Positions 10,833-22,935 are shown, numbered from the stretch's first letter. The stretch: DNA of 64,000 bases from Neurospora intermedia (GCA_037102815.1 BTPP01000003.1:6014001-6078000), one strand, 5' to 3'. Made by a program: numbers and translations. The notes: generated from the sequence alone by a model not told the origin.

Positions 10833-12665
10833 ATGTGCCACAAGACCACAATCATCTTCGCGTGCTCTTGCGTGTTGAGGAATCATCGCTCTTGTTCCCA
10901 CTCGCGCAACCTCGTCGCCGCCAACGTCGACAATGTGGGACGAGGCAACATTGCGAGTAGCTCGCCCAACTACGGCCAAATCAACCAGCGCGCCAGTGCC
11001 AACACTGCTAGCGAAGGCGACAGCAACAAGGACGACCTCAATGCCGCCAGCCAAGACAGTAGCGCCGCCCCAACAATCACGGTGGCAGTTTCAACCCCGC
11101 CTCTCTCTCCCAGCGGTACCGCCACCCCTCAAGCTCTCAACGCCGGAGCCTCTCCCTTTTCTCCGGCTTCCTCCCCCCTCACTTTGACTTCCTCCACCGG
11201 GGCCACCATCGGCTCTTGCACCATCCGCTCCCCTTCGAGCGTAGAGGAAGACACACCATCAGCCTCAATCACCACTACCCCTTCCTTCTCCATCTCTGCG
11301 ACTCCAACCACCAATCTCTGGGCCAGTCCCTCTGCTGGTTCCCCTGCCAGTTTCTCCTCCGAGAACTTCGACACAATCGACACCCCCATCGCCCCCGCCC
11401 ATTTTTCAAATCTCCCCTTCTTCGGCCACTCGGCCTCAGCTTCAGGTCCAGCGAGCTCCAGCAACAACAACAATAACAACCTCACAAACACCGGCCACCC
11501 CTCCATGATCTACAGCCCCATCGCTTCCACCTCCTCCTTGAGCCTCCCCTTCTACGGTCACTCCACCTCAATCTCAGGTTCAGCGAGCTCCAACAACAAT
11601 AACAACAACAGCAACAACACAAACATCGGCCAATGCTACCCCTTCCCTGCTCCCACTAACGGAACTCTGACTCCCTCCGCCTTGATGTCCGCCCTGCACG
11701 CCTTCGCCAGTCAACAAGCACTCAACCCCTCCCCTGAGGAGCTCATCGAAAGTACTCTGGACGAAATTCGCTCCTCTGACACTCGCGAAGCCTTGCCATC
11801 GGGCTTCTACCCCCGCCACTTCGGTTCCGCCCAGCGACACATCCACTGGAATGAAATTGAGATCAAATATGCCGACTGTGCGGGCTTTTACTCTACCCAT
11901 TTTGCGGAATTGATGACCAAGGAGGAGCGGAACAGAGAATGTGAGAATTGTCCCACTCACTTTGAGTTTGAGGATAAAGTGGAGGTGAAGCTGGGACTGT
12001 GTGAAGAGTGCAAGGGGGGACATCTTAACTCTAGTGAGGCTGCTGCTTTGATGAGAGAAATGGACGCAGGTCAAGGTCAGGGTCAGACGCACCACAACCA
12101 TGACCACAGTCAGAGCCAAAGCTACAACCTCCTGCCTGACTACAACCTACCGGACCCGGCACTGAATGGCCAGCAGCACCATGCACATGGCAATGTCCAG
12201 ACTCATCGCGTTTACGCTTATCATAGCCAGCAGCAGCAGCGCGGGGTGGATGGCGATGGGCAGATGACGCTGCCAACAATGGGTTTCATGTCATGGTCCG
12301 ACCAGTTGGGGCCGGGTGTTGTACAAACTGGAGGTAGGATGCACGTGGATCACCAACAGGAATCTCACCACCACAACCAGCTATCAAACATGCTCGTGGG
12401 TGGATACCAACAGCACCAACAGCATCAGGAGATGGAGGAGGTTGAGAACGAGGATGACGTTAGTTTTCATTACAGGGAGTTGGGTCATAGAGGTATTGAC
12501 CCTGAATACCCAGAGCCGTTACGCCGCCGTCTTGTGGACGTGCTTCTGAGTACCTATCCATCACCCTCACCAGCCCGAACAGAACAGTCCGCGAAGCCCG
12601 AGGAGCCCGAGTACCAGCCCGAGAATGATGATGGGACGGCGCTGAACGGTGGGAGGCCGCTATAG
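10833..12665 (+). CDS. Cysteine-rich, low-complexity protein of unknown function, tandem paralogue B
   Basis: A single exon encodes 610 residues starting MCHKTTIIFACSCVLRNH. It has the same two conserved modules as the gene upstream: the N-terminal block (C2, C11, C13, C21, H23) and a later module at about 330-400 with QRHIHWNEIE, DCAGFYSTHF, ENCPTHF and LGLCEECKGGH. Between them lies about 300 residues of Ser/Thr/Pro/Asn-rich sequence. It contains two near-copies of a segment with poly-Asn tracts (each beginning FFGHSASASG or FYGHSTSISG), pointing to internal duplication. The C-terminal third is His/Gln-rich, then acidic. There are no membrane segments or signal peptide. The doubled length relative to paralogue A comes from the linker and tail, not the modules. 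Long Asn/Gln runs suggest a disordered, possibly aggregating protein. Function is unknown. Confidence 0.82.
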   Translation: MCHKTTIIFACSCVLRNHRSCSHSRNLVAANVDNVGRGNIASSSPNYGQINQRASANTASEGDSNKDDLNAASQDSSAAPTITVAVSTPPLSPSGTATPQALNAGASPFSPASSPLTLTSSTGATIGSCTIRSPSSVEEDTPSASITTTPSFSISATPTTNLWASPSAGSPASFSSENFDTIDTPIAPAHFSNLPFFGHSASASGPASSSNNNNNNLTNTGHPSMIYSPIASTSSLSLPFYGHSTSISGSASSNNNNNNSNNTNIGQCYPFPAPTNGTLTPSALMSALHAFASQQALNPSPEELIESTLDEIRSSDTREALPSGFYPRHFGSAQRHIHWNEIEIKYADCAGFYSTHFAELMTKEERNRECENCPTHFEFEDKVEVKLGLCEECKGGHLNSSEAAALMREMDAGQGQGQTHHNHDHSQSQSYNLLPDYNLPDPALNGQQHHAHGNVQTHRVYAYHSQQQQRGVDGDGQMTLPTMGFMSWSDQLGPGVVQTGGRMHVDHQQESHHHNQLSNMLVGGYQQHQQHQEMEEVENEDDVSFHYRELGHRGIDPEYPEPLRRRLVDVLLSTYPSPSPARTEQSAKPEEPEYQPENDDGTALNGGRPL

Positions 12666-13974
12666 TGCTGTCAACAGGTTGCGGCGTGGCATGTGTCCTT
12701 GGTGTTTTAGACCACCAACGGTTCTTCTGGGACCGACGGAGAAGTGGAAGATTGGGTCGCTGACTCGGAGGTTGAAGAAACCAGGGGTAGTTGGCTCTCG
12801 TCAAATCGAGAAATCTGCTTTGGTGGTTGAACACACAAGATGGTGGGGGACGGGAACACGCCTGGAAGGAACGGAACATGCTTGGTAAATGAAAATAGGG
12901 CCAGGTGGGGCCTGTCGCTCTCATGTTGTAGGAGATACCCACATTTCTGGGATTGGAAGCAACTACCTACCGCCGATAGATACACGGAATAACGGGATGT
13001 CGCACAAACACAGTTCTCCCGACTCCCGTATAATGTGTTGTAAGACAAATAAAGTGACAGCAATGGTAAATCCTTGATTGACGATCCTGTAGTGCCGTAG
13101 ATAATGACATTCGGTTGAGGCCTGTGATCCTGGACATGGACCCACTTTCAGCCTTGTAAGTCACAGCTCACCAAGCCAAACGCCATGGAAGTATCAGGGT
13201 GCCAACCGACGTGCGTTGTGGTAGTATTCCTGAAGGTATGAGAACTCCAGTCTTGGTGACTTGCTTTTCTCAACGGGTTTGATGATACCTGAACTCTATA
13301 TCTGACACCTGCTTTTGGGGATGTGCGAAATGCAGCCGGAGGTCATGTAAATGCATGTGTTTGTTCTTGCCAGTCCGGCATCGGAAACTTGTTGAGTCTC
13401 GATAAAAGAAGGAGGCAGGAATGAAGCAAGGCAGGAAAGTACCTACCTAGGTACCTATCTCCACTTGTACATTCAGTACGTTGGGACTTGGTAGTTGACT
13501 CCGACACAGTAGTAGGTAGAGATACTGGCAATTGCCCTTGGCAAGTTTACATCTTCACACCACCACCATCACCACCGCTTTCTTAACAACTCCAGCAAAG
13601 ATCCATTCACATAATCAGGGCTAATCTCACCTGTCAATCTCTAGAGGTAGGTACTCTATCAACACACCCACTCATCCTGCGCTAGACCGCTGCCGCCAGA
13701 GCACTCGAGATGCCGTTCCCCCCACAAATCAAAATCCACCTCAGCCTTATTCGGAACGACACCATACCTACGGACGGTATACGATACACTACTGCACGCA
13801 TTACCTATCGCTGTTGCACGACAGGCGCCCACAGCCATAACAAAGCCACCCAAGAAGCGCCTCTTTTGAAACCAGCTCGGATGCAGGGCAAGTCGTTCAC
13901 TGGCCACAACAGTGGTTTCCATTAGGCCATAAAAAGCCAATTAGCCACACTCGCCAAGGTTAAACGGATACGAG
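12666..13974. other. Intergenic region between paralogue B and the retroelement nest
   Basis: No gene is supported. It contains normal, non-RIP sequence right up to 13974, with TACCTACCTAGGTACCTA-like runs near 13438-13458 and a CACCACCACCATCACC simple repeat near 13559. The last five bases, ACGAG (13970-13974), are the left target duplication of element 1. Confidence 0.55.
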
Positions 13975-14161
13975 TGTTGAACCATACGGAAGGGAGTGAT
14001 CACAGTGAACGACATTGTGGTGGTGAAAGTTTTAATTGATTGAAGAAGAGAAGAAAGAGAGAAAGAAGGAGGATAAAATCCGATTTATATATAGGGTAGC
14101 TATATATAGATCGTATCCACTAATGCTAAGAGAAAGCCAAAAACTGGTAATAGCTTCAATA
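13975..14161 (-). repeat. Element 1 LTR (left, 3' LTR)
   Basis: This 187 bp LTR pairs with 38521-38707. Its outer portion looks almost unmutated, while the inner portion is RIP-altered. Confidence 0.92.
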
Positions 14162-14175
14162 CTCCCCTTCAATCC
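14162..14175 (-). other. Element 1 polypurine tract
   Basis: On the minus strand this reads GGATTGAAGGGGAG and abuts the 3' LTR, the expected place for the plus-strand primer of an LTR retrotransposon. It supports the minus orientation of element 1. Confidence 0.6.
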
Positions 14176-14515
14176 AAATATAGATTGCCCTAGAAGAGAA
14201 AAAAGAAGGAGGAGGATTATATTTATAAATAGCTCTCGCAGTCAGTACTAATAAAAACCTAGTAGGAAAAGGATTACTACTACGAAAGTAGGTAAATAAA
14301 ATAGATAGAAGAGATAATAAGAAGAGGAAAGAGGAAAAGAAGTGAGGAAAGATATAAAAATATAGTAATTTTTATTGTAGTAATTGTATAAGTACGAGAG
14401 TACTACTAATCGATTCGTTTTAATAAGGCGGTTAAAATAAGTGTACGTTTAAGATAGTAGTTTGATAGAAAAGTGGTTAAATAGCTATAAATCGATTTTT
14501 AAAATTTCTTATACT

Positions 14516-14836
14516 TGTTACGGGGCTAGCGCCCAGGGATATATATTTGCCTAGCGTATAAGCCAGGCGTGCCCTCTGGTTGGGTACACGGGCCAATCGG
14601 CTGCCGTTAGCCGTCTTGGCGCTAAATACACTACGTACTATTGGGTACATCCCTCGGGAGCCGCACGGGCCACATTTCTAGCCTTAGCATTTCTAGTACC
14701 TTCGATAACTATACTTTTTATATATTTAATTGGAAGCTCTATACCTTACTAGCACAGACCTCCCTCTTCCTCTTTATCGATTATTTTAAGCTTTTTACAA
14801 GGCCTACCTACGTACAAATTTTGTAAATCCCTTATA
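14516..14836 (+). repeat. Element 2 left LTR (321 bp)
   Basis: It pairs with 16469-16789 over its full length. The two copies differ mostly by transition-type changes, as expected from RIP. Confidence 0.92.
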
Positions 14837-15079
14837 TTATAATCGACCCTCTTTTTAATATTCTAGCTCCCTAGTAGTCTCTAATATATTCGCCGCATCG
14901 GCTTACCTAACATTCGTACCGCACCAATCTCTCTAATTACCCGAAGAGTACTCTAACCGCCAACTTTTTTTTACCTTACTATACTATAGCTTCGATTCCC
15001 TAAGCTCAGAACGCTTCAAAACGCTAATAATAATTCACTACAACTATCCAAATCCTTATTAACGAACTAACTACTTTAA

Positions 15080-15760
15080 AGGCCTCCAATTCATCTAAGG
15101 AGAGTTCTAATACTAAACCCGTCTTTCCGCACCTTAATAAATATACGGGTAATAAAAAAGAGTTAAATTCGTAAATATATACAATTAAAGCTAAATTTTA
15201 TATTAACGGCCATACTATTAACAATTTGGAGGCCCAATTTTATTACCTATATTCTAACTTTTCGTCTACCGTTCGCCGGACTCTCTTCTTCTTTGCGCAA
15301 ATTTTAATAAACCGGACCCCGGCCGGACTTCTCGAGAAGCTCCGAATTAACTACGGAGAAATTAATTAAAATAAGAAAGCTAGCTTTAAATTCTTTACTT
15401 TATAATAGAAGTCTCAAAAGTCTATATCCCACTTCCTTATCCGCTTTAAAAAAGTCCTCTACCGAACTAAAATTAATACGTAGCTAAATTAGGCTATTAT
15501 TAATTTATTAATATCCTCCTTAAATAATAAATAGTTCGGACGCCTCTATAAACGGCCGGAAGCTCCAAACTTTTACTTAAAACTTTACGCCTTTTTAAAA
15601 CGTTTAGACGGTAATAACTTTCTTAAGGGGAGTACGGGGCACTTGAACTCTAGTACCGCCGCCTATATCAATAGAAGGGAACCAATAAATATTATTACTA
15701 TCCGGGCTCGGCTTGCCCCAGTAGGGAACTCTAGTAGCTACAACAGCAATAGTCCAACAA
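15080..15760 (+). pseudogene. Gag-like remains of element 2
   Basis: The plus strand carries a broken reading with a gag-like pattern, rich in basic and aromatic residues with a late RR-rich part, and no polymerase motifs. It has many breaks. The assignment is by texture and position between the LTRs. Confidence 0.45.
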
Positions 15761-16468
15761 AGATATAATAAAAAAAATAGAAGAAGAAGGGTATTTATAT
15801 AATTTACAGTTTATTATCCTATTGGGCTAAGGATTACTCGAATAAATAGGTCCAAATCCGGTATATCCGAATACCCGAACCGGAAGGGGGCTTAGAGGAA
15901 AATAATAAGATTAATAATAATAGTAATAAGTACTAAAGTATAGATATTAGCCTAGTAAGACCCGAAGGGTAGATTCTAGAGTAGAACCGGTAATCTTTAG
16001 AAGTACCCGGGAAGGCCGCATATACCCTACTTATACGTCTAGTAGTAGCGAGTCTCACTAAAAGTATATATATTAAATACCGCCGTAGCTATTAATTACT
16101 AGAGATAACAGCGTATAGGTCCTATAATAAAGTCGGTAGAGCGGTAATCTTTACGGTTAAATAGAACTAAATATTATAGGGCTAGGTCTAGAAGTACCCG
16201 GCCTAGTACGGTAGCTACCGTATAATCCGGGGGTATAACTAACACTAGTATATATATAAAAAACAGGTATTAAAGTAATAAATAGGACTTTCCTAAGGAA
16301 ATATACTCGAGTAATTTAGTCCGTTAATTATTTACTTAATCGTTTTTTATTATAAAAACCCGGGCAATAAAGCGTTAAGAGTACTCGAAAGCACCGGGGG
16401 TATTAGAGCGCTTAGATTCTTATATATAGCATTTCTAGCTATTTTTCGAAGGGGGAGGTAGGAAGTAA

Positions 16469-16789
16469 TATCACGGGGCTAGCGCCCAGGGATATATATT
16501 TGCCTAGCGTATAAGCTAGGCGTGCCCTCTAGTTGGGGATATAGGCTAATCGGCTACCGTTAGCTATTTTAGCGCCAAATATACTACGTGCCATTAGGTA
16601 TATCCCTCGGGAGCCGCACGGGCTACATTTCTAGCCTTAGCATTTCTAGCACCTTCGATAACTACGCTTTTCGTGTATTTAGCTGGAAGCTCTGTGCCTT
16701 ACTAGTATAGACCTCCCTCTTCCTCTTTATCGATTATTTCAAGCTCTTTACAAAGCCTACCTGCGTGTAAACCTCGTAGATCCCTTACA
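16469..16789 (+). repeat. Element 2 right LTR (321 bp)
   Basis: It pairs with 14516-14836 and is followed directly by the second copy of the target duplication ATACT. Confidence 0.92.
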
Positions 16790-18086
16790 ATACTATAGAA
16801 TTTTATAGGATTCGAAAAGTCGTAATTTAGACTATTTAAGTATACGTAGTATTGGGTGGGGGGAATAGAAGCTATAAGTAAAGCGGTCGACCTAAATATA
16901 GAATATAATAAAAGATAAAAAGAGAAGGTTTAATAGAAGGACAACTATCCGTATACTTAGAGGCTTTAATGGTATAACGCTAGGAAAATAAACGGCCAAG
17001 TATTAAAAAAGTATTATTTAGTCTTTTAACGGCGGTGGGGTAGAAGGTTCTAATAACCTTAAAGCCTATTAGTACTATTCGAAGATATTCTGGGGGAGCG
17101 CTTTTATAAAAACGTCGGCGATTTATTCTTTAATAGTTACGTACTAGAAATTTACCCTTCTAAATATCTATACTTCTTAATACTATATCTTTTATATATT
17201 AATATATTTAGTACGGGAGTAGTACTATAGGTTCTTTACTAAAACTATAGTACTTTAATTATTATAACGGATAATAATAATATTTATAAGTAGGAAGGCG
17301 AGGTTAAACAATAATTGCTTAAGCTAAATTACCTCTTTTACTATTTAAATCTATATTATAACCTCTACTTCGCAAAAGGATAGGGCAATAATTTATTATT
17401 ATTTAGATTACTAATTAATAGCTATATTACTAATATAAAATATGTAACCCCTTATAGATTGTTTAGTAGAGGTATCCCCTCCCTAATCTATATCCGTAAA
17501 TTTAGTAAGTATAATTAATAGACCGGAGTAAGTAAGGTATAGAATAAATATACTTTTAAAATACCTAAAAATGCGTTTTACAGTTATAATGTAGGTTTAG
17601 GTTAGTTTAGCGAAATACCGGCTATAGAAGGATATTGTAAAAGCGATGTTTAGTTAGGTATTGAGTATAGTATATATAAGTAAATTAATAGTACTTATAT
17701 ACTAATATTTATTGGAATTAGAAACCTAAAAACCTTCCGGGGGTTTAAGAATTTTATTATTATTTATAAGAGTAGATACCGGCCTATAATTTAATATTTT
17801 AAAGTTATTAAATATTTTTTTAAAATAGGCTTTTTAATTTAATTGAAGTGTGTGTTTTAGTTTATCGCGGGTTATAGTTATATTTAAATAATATAAATAA
17901 GGCCCTATATTGGTTATTTTAAAGCGTTTATTTAGTATATTTTTTAAGGCTTAGATATTTTTCGTAGATAGTCTAATAATAAATAAATCGTTAATGTAAA
18001 TAGCGATATAGGTAGTACCTTTATTAAAGATAGTAGCGTCGGTTAGTAGTAATATAAAACTAAGGTCGCTAAGAAAAGTAGCTAGG
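16790..18086 (-). pseudogene. Element 1 Copia reverse transcriptase/RNase H remains (3' part)
   Basis: On the minus strand from 18086 downward, the text has the Copia-type polymerase layout: a YINDLFII-like active-site region near 17990, followed by an LKNILN..F segment and a tail toward RNase H. The 5' part of the same polymerase lies on the other side of element 4, at 33806 and above. It is a fossil with many breaks. Confidence 0.7.
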
Positions 18087-18316
18087 TGATGCGGGAGCAG
18101 TAGGGTAAAATAATGTATTGTCAAGAGTGATGCCTCTAAGAGGTTTCTAAGTAAGACTGCCTCTAACGATGGGATAGATATATCCTATAGTAGTCTTATC
18201 TTATCGGCTATCTTATCGGGCGAGCCGGTAGGCAACTGCCTGCCGGGCGGGGGTAGATCTATAATCTTCACCACTAGAGATCTATATAAATGTACAGGTC
18301 CGGTAGTCCGGTATTA
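18087..18316 (-). repeat. Element 4 LTR (left, 3' LTR, 230 bp)
   Basis: It pairs with 33576-33805. It includes a GC-rich stem-loop (arms of about 10 bp) that has partly survived RIP. Confidence 0.92.
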
Positions 18317-18699
18317 AATGCCGGCGCAATAAAAGAAACCTTACTATCCTTAGCAATTATCGCTATCCTTCGCGCTATATCAATCTGTACCTAGAGCGAT
18401 ATTCCTCCTCCGAAATATCTATCTATTATCTCCGACGTCTTTCCTTTCCAACCGACATCCTATCCTTCCGTTTCCAATAATCCTTTACCAATTCTTAGGC
18501 GTACCTTATTTACTATTCAATTTTCCATTCATCGTATTTATACCCCTATCCTTTCTACTTAACTAGGTATACATTCATTCCTTAGGATACTTTGTGCGTA
18601 ATAACCTATTCTAATTCGTACGACTCTCCTTCTTCCTCTCCCGAATCGCTCTAGCTATTTTCGACGGGACTGGGGGGCGGGGCTTTGCGCTTAAAGGGG

Positions 18700-21600
18700 T
18701 CCCGATTATAGGTAGACGGGGCGGGGGATAAATAAACTATTGAGACTACCGGGTAGATTATTATAGTATTCGGTAATTGTAAGTGGTAGGCTAGCCTTCC
18801 TATCCGTTCTAGGATTGTAAAGGGACTTGATTATTATTATAATAGTTTCTACGAAGGCTTTCCTTTTAGGTAATATTTATAATAAAGGCGGAGGAAGATT
18901 TGATCTCCGACGTTGAATTTTATAGCCTTATACTATAAATCGTACTTTCTTTTTATAATAGCAGCGGCAAAGTCTATAGCAAGCGCGGCGTTTTATTATA
19001 GGTAGTCTCGAATAACTATAATAGTAGGTTCGTTAGCTAGCGTTCCTTTAAGTAGGTCTAGTAGGCCGGAAGGTTTAAAACCGTATAATAATTTATACGG
19101 GGATATTTTAATAAGTGTAGAGTATACGTTATTAAGGTTTTATTGAAGTATTAATAAAATTTCCGCTTATAAGGTGCCGGGGTTATTAAAGTTATAGAAC
19201 CGGATAACTATTTTAATTATTTAATTCTTCTTTTCTAATAGCCTATCGCCCTATAAGTAGTAAGCGGTCATTATTAATAGTTTTATTCCTAGCTTCTTCT
19301 AAATTCCCTTTTAGAAATCTAATATAAATTTATTATTTCTATTTAAAATAATACTTTAGGGAATCCCCTAATCGGCTATTATAAAATATTATATTAGAAT
19401 ATTAGCCCAATCTTCGGCCGTATAAATAGAGTATCCTAGAATTAGTATTATCCTTTTTAATACCGGGTAGGTAGTAGTTATAAGGCTATCGAACGTATCC
19501 TTATTTTCTACCTTCTATAGTATATTTTAGGATAGTACCGGGGGTAGGCTAATAATAAAATTAATAGATATAATTTGTATAGGAATAGGCGCTATTCGAA
19601 TAGGCTAATATTCCCCATTAAATTAATTATAATTTATTTGTACGAACTAATATTAGGGGTAGTACTTAATATATTACTTTATTAAATAGGTTTTATTATT
19701 AATAGTAAAGCTTTTAAATTTATATAATATTCGGTCGCGTCTAAAGTAATACTTATTATTATAAGCTTCTTAGAGTATTTATTATATTTGGTTATATAGG
19801 ATATAAAGGGCCCTAGCTCCGTTGGTTCTAATATTATAGAATAAGCCGTTATTTAATTTAAAGGGGTGCCCGGGTTTCGAAAAGGTTCTATCGGCCTCAA
19901 TAGGCTTTCCCGCCGTTAAATTTACTACGATTTTTACAAATTTATTATCCTTCCCATATCCTTCTATAAATATTTACTTTATATCTTCGTCTATATAGGC
20001 TTCTACTCTTACGTACTATACATTATCTAGTACTATTAATCCTTCTACCCTCTTTTCGGTGGTTTTTAGCCGACTTAGGGTATTTAGGATAATATTTAGC
20101 TTTTTAAGTACGTAGTGGACTATTAAAGGGTATTAGAATAGGTAGACTAATATATTAATAAGGCGATAGTTCATTCTATTAGTTAATAAAGTATTTAGTT
20201 TAGTTTATTTTATAATACCCTTTATTACTATATAGTCTATTAGGATAATTATTAACTATTCGGCTAAGTATATTATTATATGTAGTTTTTTAATTATTTA
20301 AATTAGATAGGCGACCTCTAATTTAGACGGCCTATATCTTATCTCTACCGGGGTGAGGTATTTACTTAGGAATATAATTAATAGTACGGATATAGATAGG
20401 ATTATTTCCCCTAAGCTCTATTTAGTACTATTTTTTAGGTAAAATACTATAACGCCGAATTCTATTTCTAACGAGCCGTCGATTTGGATAAATAGCTACT
20501 TATTAGGGTTATAGTAGTAAAGGATAGTAGGCTCGCTGTAGATAGCGTTTTAAAGCGCTTTAAATATTGTAATCTCTTTTTCCGTCGGTTCGTACATTAT
20601 TATTCGATAGTAGTATATTCGCTTCCTAGGGTTATTTAGTACTATTATTCTATTTTATCTTCCTTTAACGAAAAGAGATACCTTTCGGCGTTGAAGAGGT
20701 TCGATTAATTGGGTATAGTAGTTAATTAAGTAGCGAAGGAATTTAGTACTTCCAATATATTGTTTTAAAGCCTTTAATTGCTTTAGGAAATCTAATTTTT
20801 TAAATGCTTCGATCCTATCGGTAATATTAAATAGTCCTAAGGAATTAACCTTAAAGCCTAGGAGTTCAATATTCGGATATTTAAAGTATAATTTCTTAGG
20901 GGAGATTGCTATACCTTTTTTATCGAATAGCGAGAAAATTTACTCTAAGTACTAAATATATTCGTCTATTATATCCGAAAAAATAATAATATTATTAATA
21001 AAAGTTTTATAAAATAATAAGTATATTAGGAGTTAGTCTATAAAGCGTTGGATATATACCGGGGAATTACAATATTTTATTAGTACAATAGTCGGGGTTT
21101 CGAGGCCTCTTAGACTTATTAGTATAAGCCGGTCCCAATAAGGTAGCTATACTCTAAATTGGTAGAAGAAAACTATTACGTTAATAACAGTAATATAATT
21201 CTTCCCCCTTAATACTACAATAATTTCTATTTAGAGAGGCAAAGGGTAATTATCCGGGACCGATACTTTATTTAATACCTATAGGTCAATTACAACCCTT
21301 ACTTTTAATTCGCTATATATTATTTACTATATTACGAATATAAGGTAGGAGAATAGTATTGCTTCTATCCGCTAAATTATTTTACCTTAATTATAAAATT
21401 TATTAAATACTTTATTTATTACCTTTTTATCCTTCCTACTTAAAGGGTATATTCGGAATACAATATATTAATTTTACTATCCTTCAATTAGCGGTATTTT
21501 TATTATTTCGGACTCTAGTATTTTAATAGTCCCTCCTTCTTTCTATATATACAGAAACCTTCGGACAACGTTTCTTAATTTTATTACCCAAACTTTATTT

Positions 21601-22697
21601 TTAATATAAATATATACCCCTTTATTTATTACTTCTTTAGCGTATAGGTTTATATAGATTCCTAGGGTCGAATGCTTTTCGGGGACGTAAAGTTTCTTTT
21701 CATCAAGTACAGCGTTAATTTGGGAAATAACGTTATAGATTTCGTCTATTAGGGATTCGGCGGTTATATCTAGCTTGGGCGTAGGATAGTTATTAAAATT
21801 TGGAGGGGAAATCGCGCCTTCGGCTATTGCACCTACAGTATTACCTATAAGCACTTCTATATTAACAGTTATATTAGTAGGGGGTTCGATATTAGTAGAG
21901 GAAGAGATTAATAAATTTACTTAAATTATAGCGCCGACGGCTAGGGCCTTTAATATATTACCCTAACTAGTAATAAAATAGCCGCTATTTATTATTTCGT
22001 TAATTATTCCCAAGTATTCATTCTTTCGGATTATAATAATACGATTTAACGTATTCTTAACTATAAAGGCTCTTAGAGTACAGGAATTGAACCTTACATA
22101 AATAATTATAAAGTACTTTGAATTGAAAGCGAAAGTGCGGCCTTTGGGGAGGGGTTTATAATTTACTATAATAGCTACCTTCTACCCCGGGAGCAATGAG
22201 ACTTTACGGTTGGATATAATTTTCCTTACAACTGGAATTATTTTAGTTTGAACTTTAAAATTTACTTTAGCATCTATTTTCTTTAAGAAGATTAATATTT
22301 ATTTATAATTAATAACGCCCTTAAATAATATTATAAAATTATTTCCTAATAGTAGGTTGGACGTGAATTCTTCTACTACTTAAGCGGATTTAGTAATTCT
22401 AATTAATATATCCTCTCTTTACGAATTGGTTATAGGGATATAAAGGGTAAAGGTTATTAATTTATCGATTTTTATTAATTCCTTGCCTATTCCTCTTACT
22501 TTAATCGATTTATAAATATTCGTATAGTTTAAAGTCTTTAGGAAGGGGCGCCCGATTAAACTACACCCGGTTCTAGGATCGATATAAACTTTAACGTCTA
22601 TACTTTCTAGGGTAGTTTTTACCCTAATCCTTAAATATATATAACTAAATAGGGGGTTCAATTCGTTTATTTTATTAAATAGTAGTATTTTAATAAT
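18700..22697 (-). pseudogene. Element 4 pol remains
   Basis: The minus strand carries protease, reverse transcriptase, RNase H and integrase traces in that order from 22697 downward. Reverse transcriptase is the clearest: a FINNIIIFSD-type active-site region near 21000, followed by the thumb segment with SPKKLYFKYPNIELLGF. An integrase-core-like stretch lies near 19560-19440. Many breaks throughout. Confidence 0.75.
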
Positions 22698-22935
22698 TGT
22701 CACGGGGCTGCCGCCCCAGAGGTTATATCGGGCTCTACAGCCCGACTACCGCTGTGGCCCAGCCCGTAGCTTACAATAGCGCTGCTCCGCTATAGTGTTG
22801 GTTACGTACCTACAGCCCCCTTCAAAAGGCTACCGCTATAAGCTCTACTTATAGACCTTTCCCCCTTTCCTCTTTATAGAACTTTATTAATCACTTAGGT
22901 ATAGTACCTATATATATTCTATTATCCCCCTTACA
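22698..22935 (+). repeat. Element 3 left LTR (238 bp)
   Basis: It pairs with 30233-30470. Its ends (TGTCACGGGGCT and CTTACA) and a CTTTCCTCTTTAT-like core resemble the LTR of element 2. Confidence 0.92.

Larger units (their letters stand above)
14516..16789 (+). mobile_element. Element 2: short non-autonomous gag-type LTR element fossil
   Basis: The element is 2274 bp, with two 321 bp LTRs (14516-14836 and 16469-16789) that start TGT.ACGGGGC and end CCCTTACA. Target duplication ATACT flanks it (14511-14515 and 16790-16794) inside element 1. The 1.6 kb interior has room for a gag-like frame only; the reading between about 15080 and 15760 has the texture of a retroviral-type gag, with no sign of protease or polymerase. 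A purine tract (16448-16465) abuts the right LTR, so it lies on the plus strand. It is RIP-mutated with many breaks. Its LTR ends resemble those of element 3, suggesting it used a related partner's machinery. Confidence 0.85.

Noticed and set aside
21543-22703. Open frames of about 100 codons on the minus strand inside the island
   Set aside because: They are surviving pieces of the element 4 fossil, not host genes.
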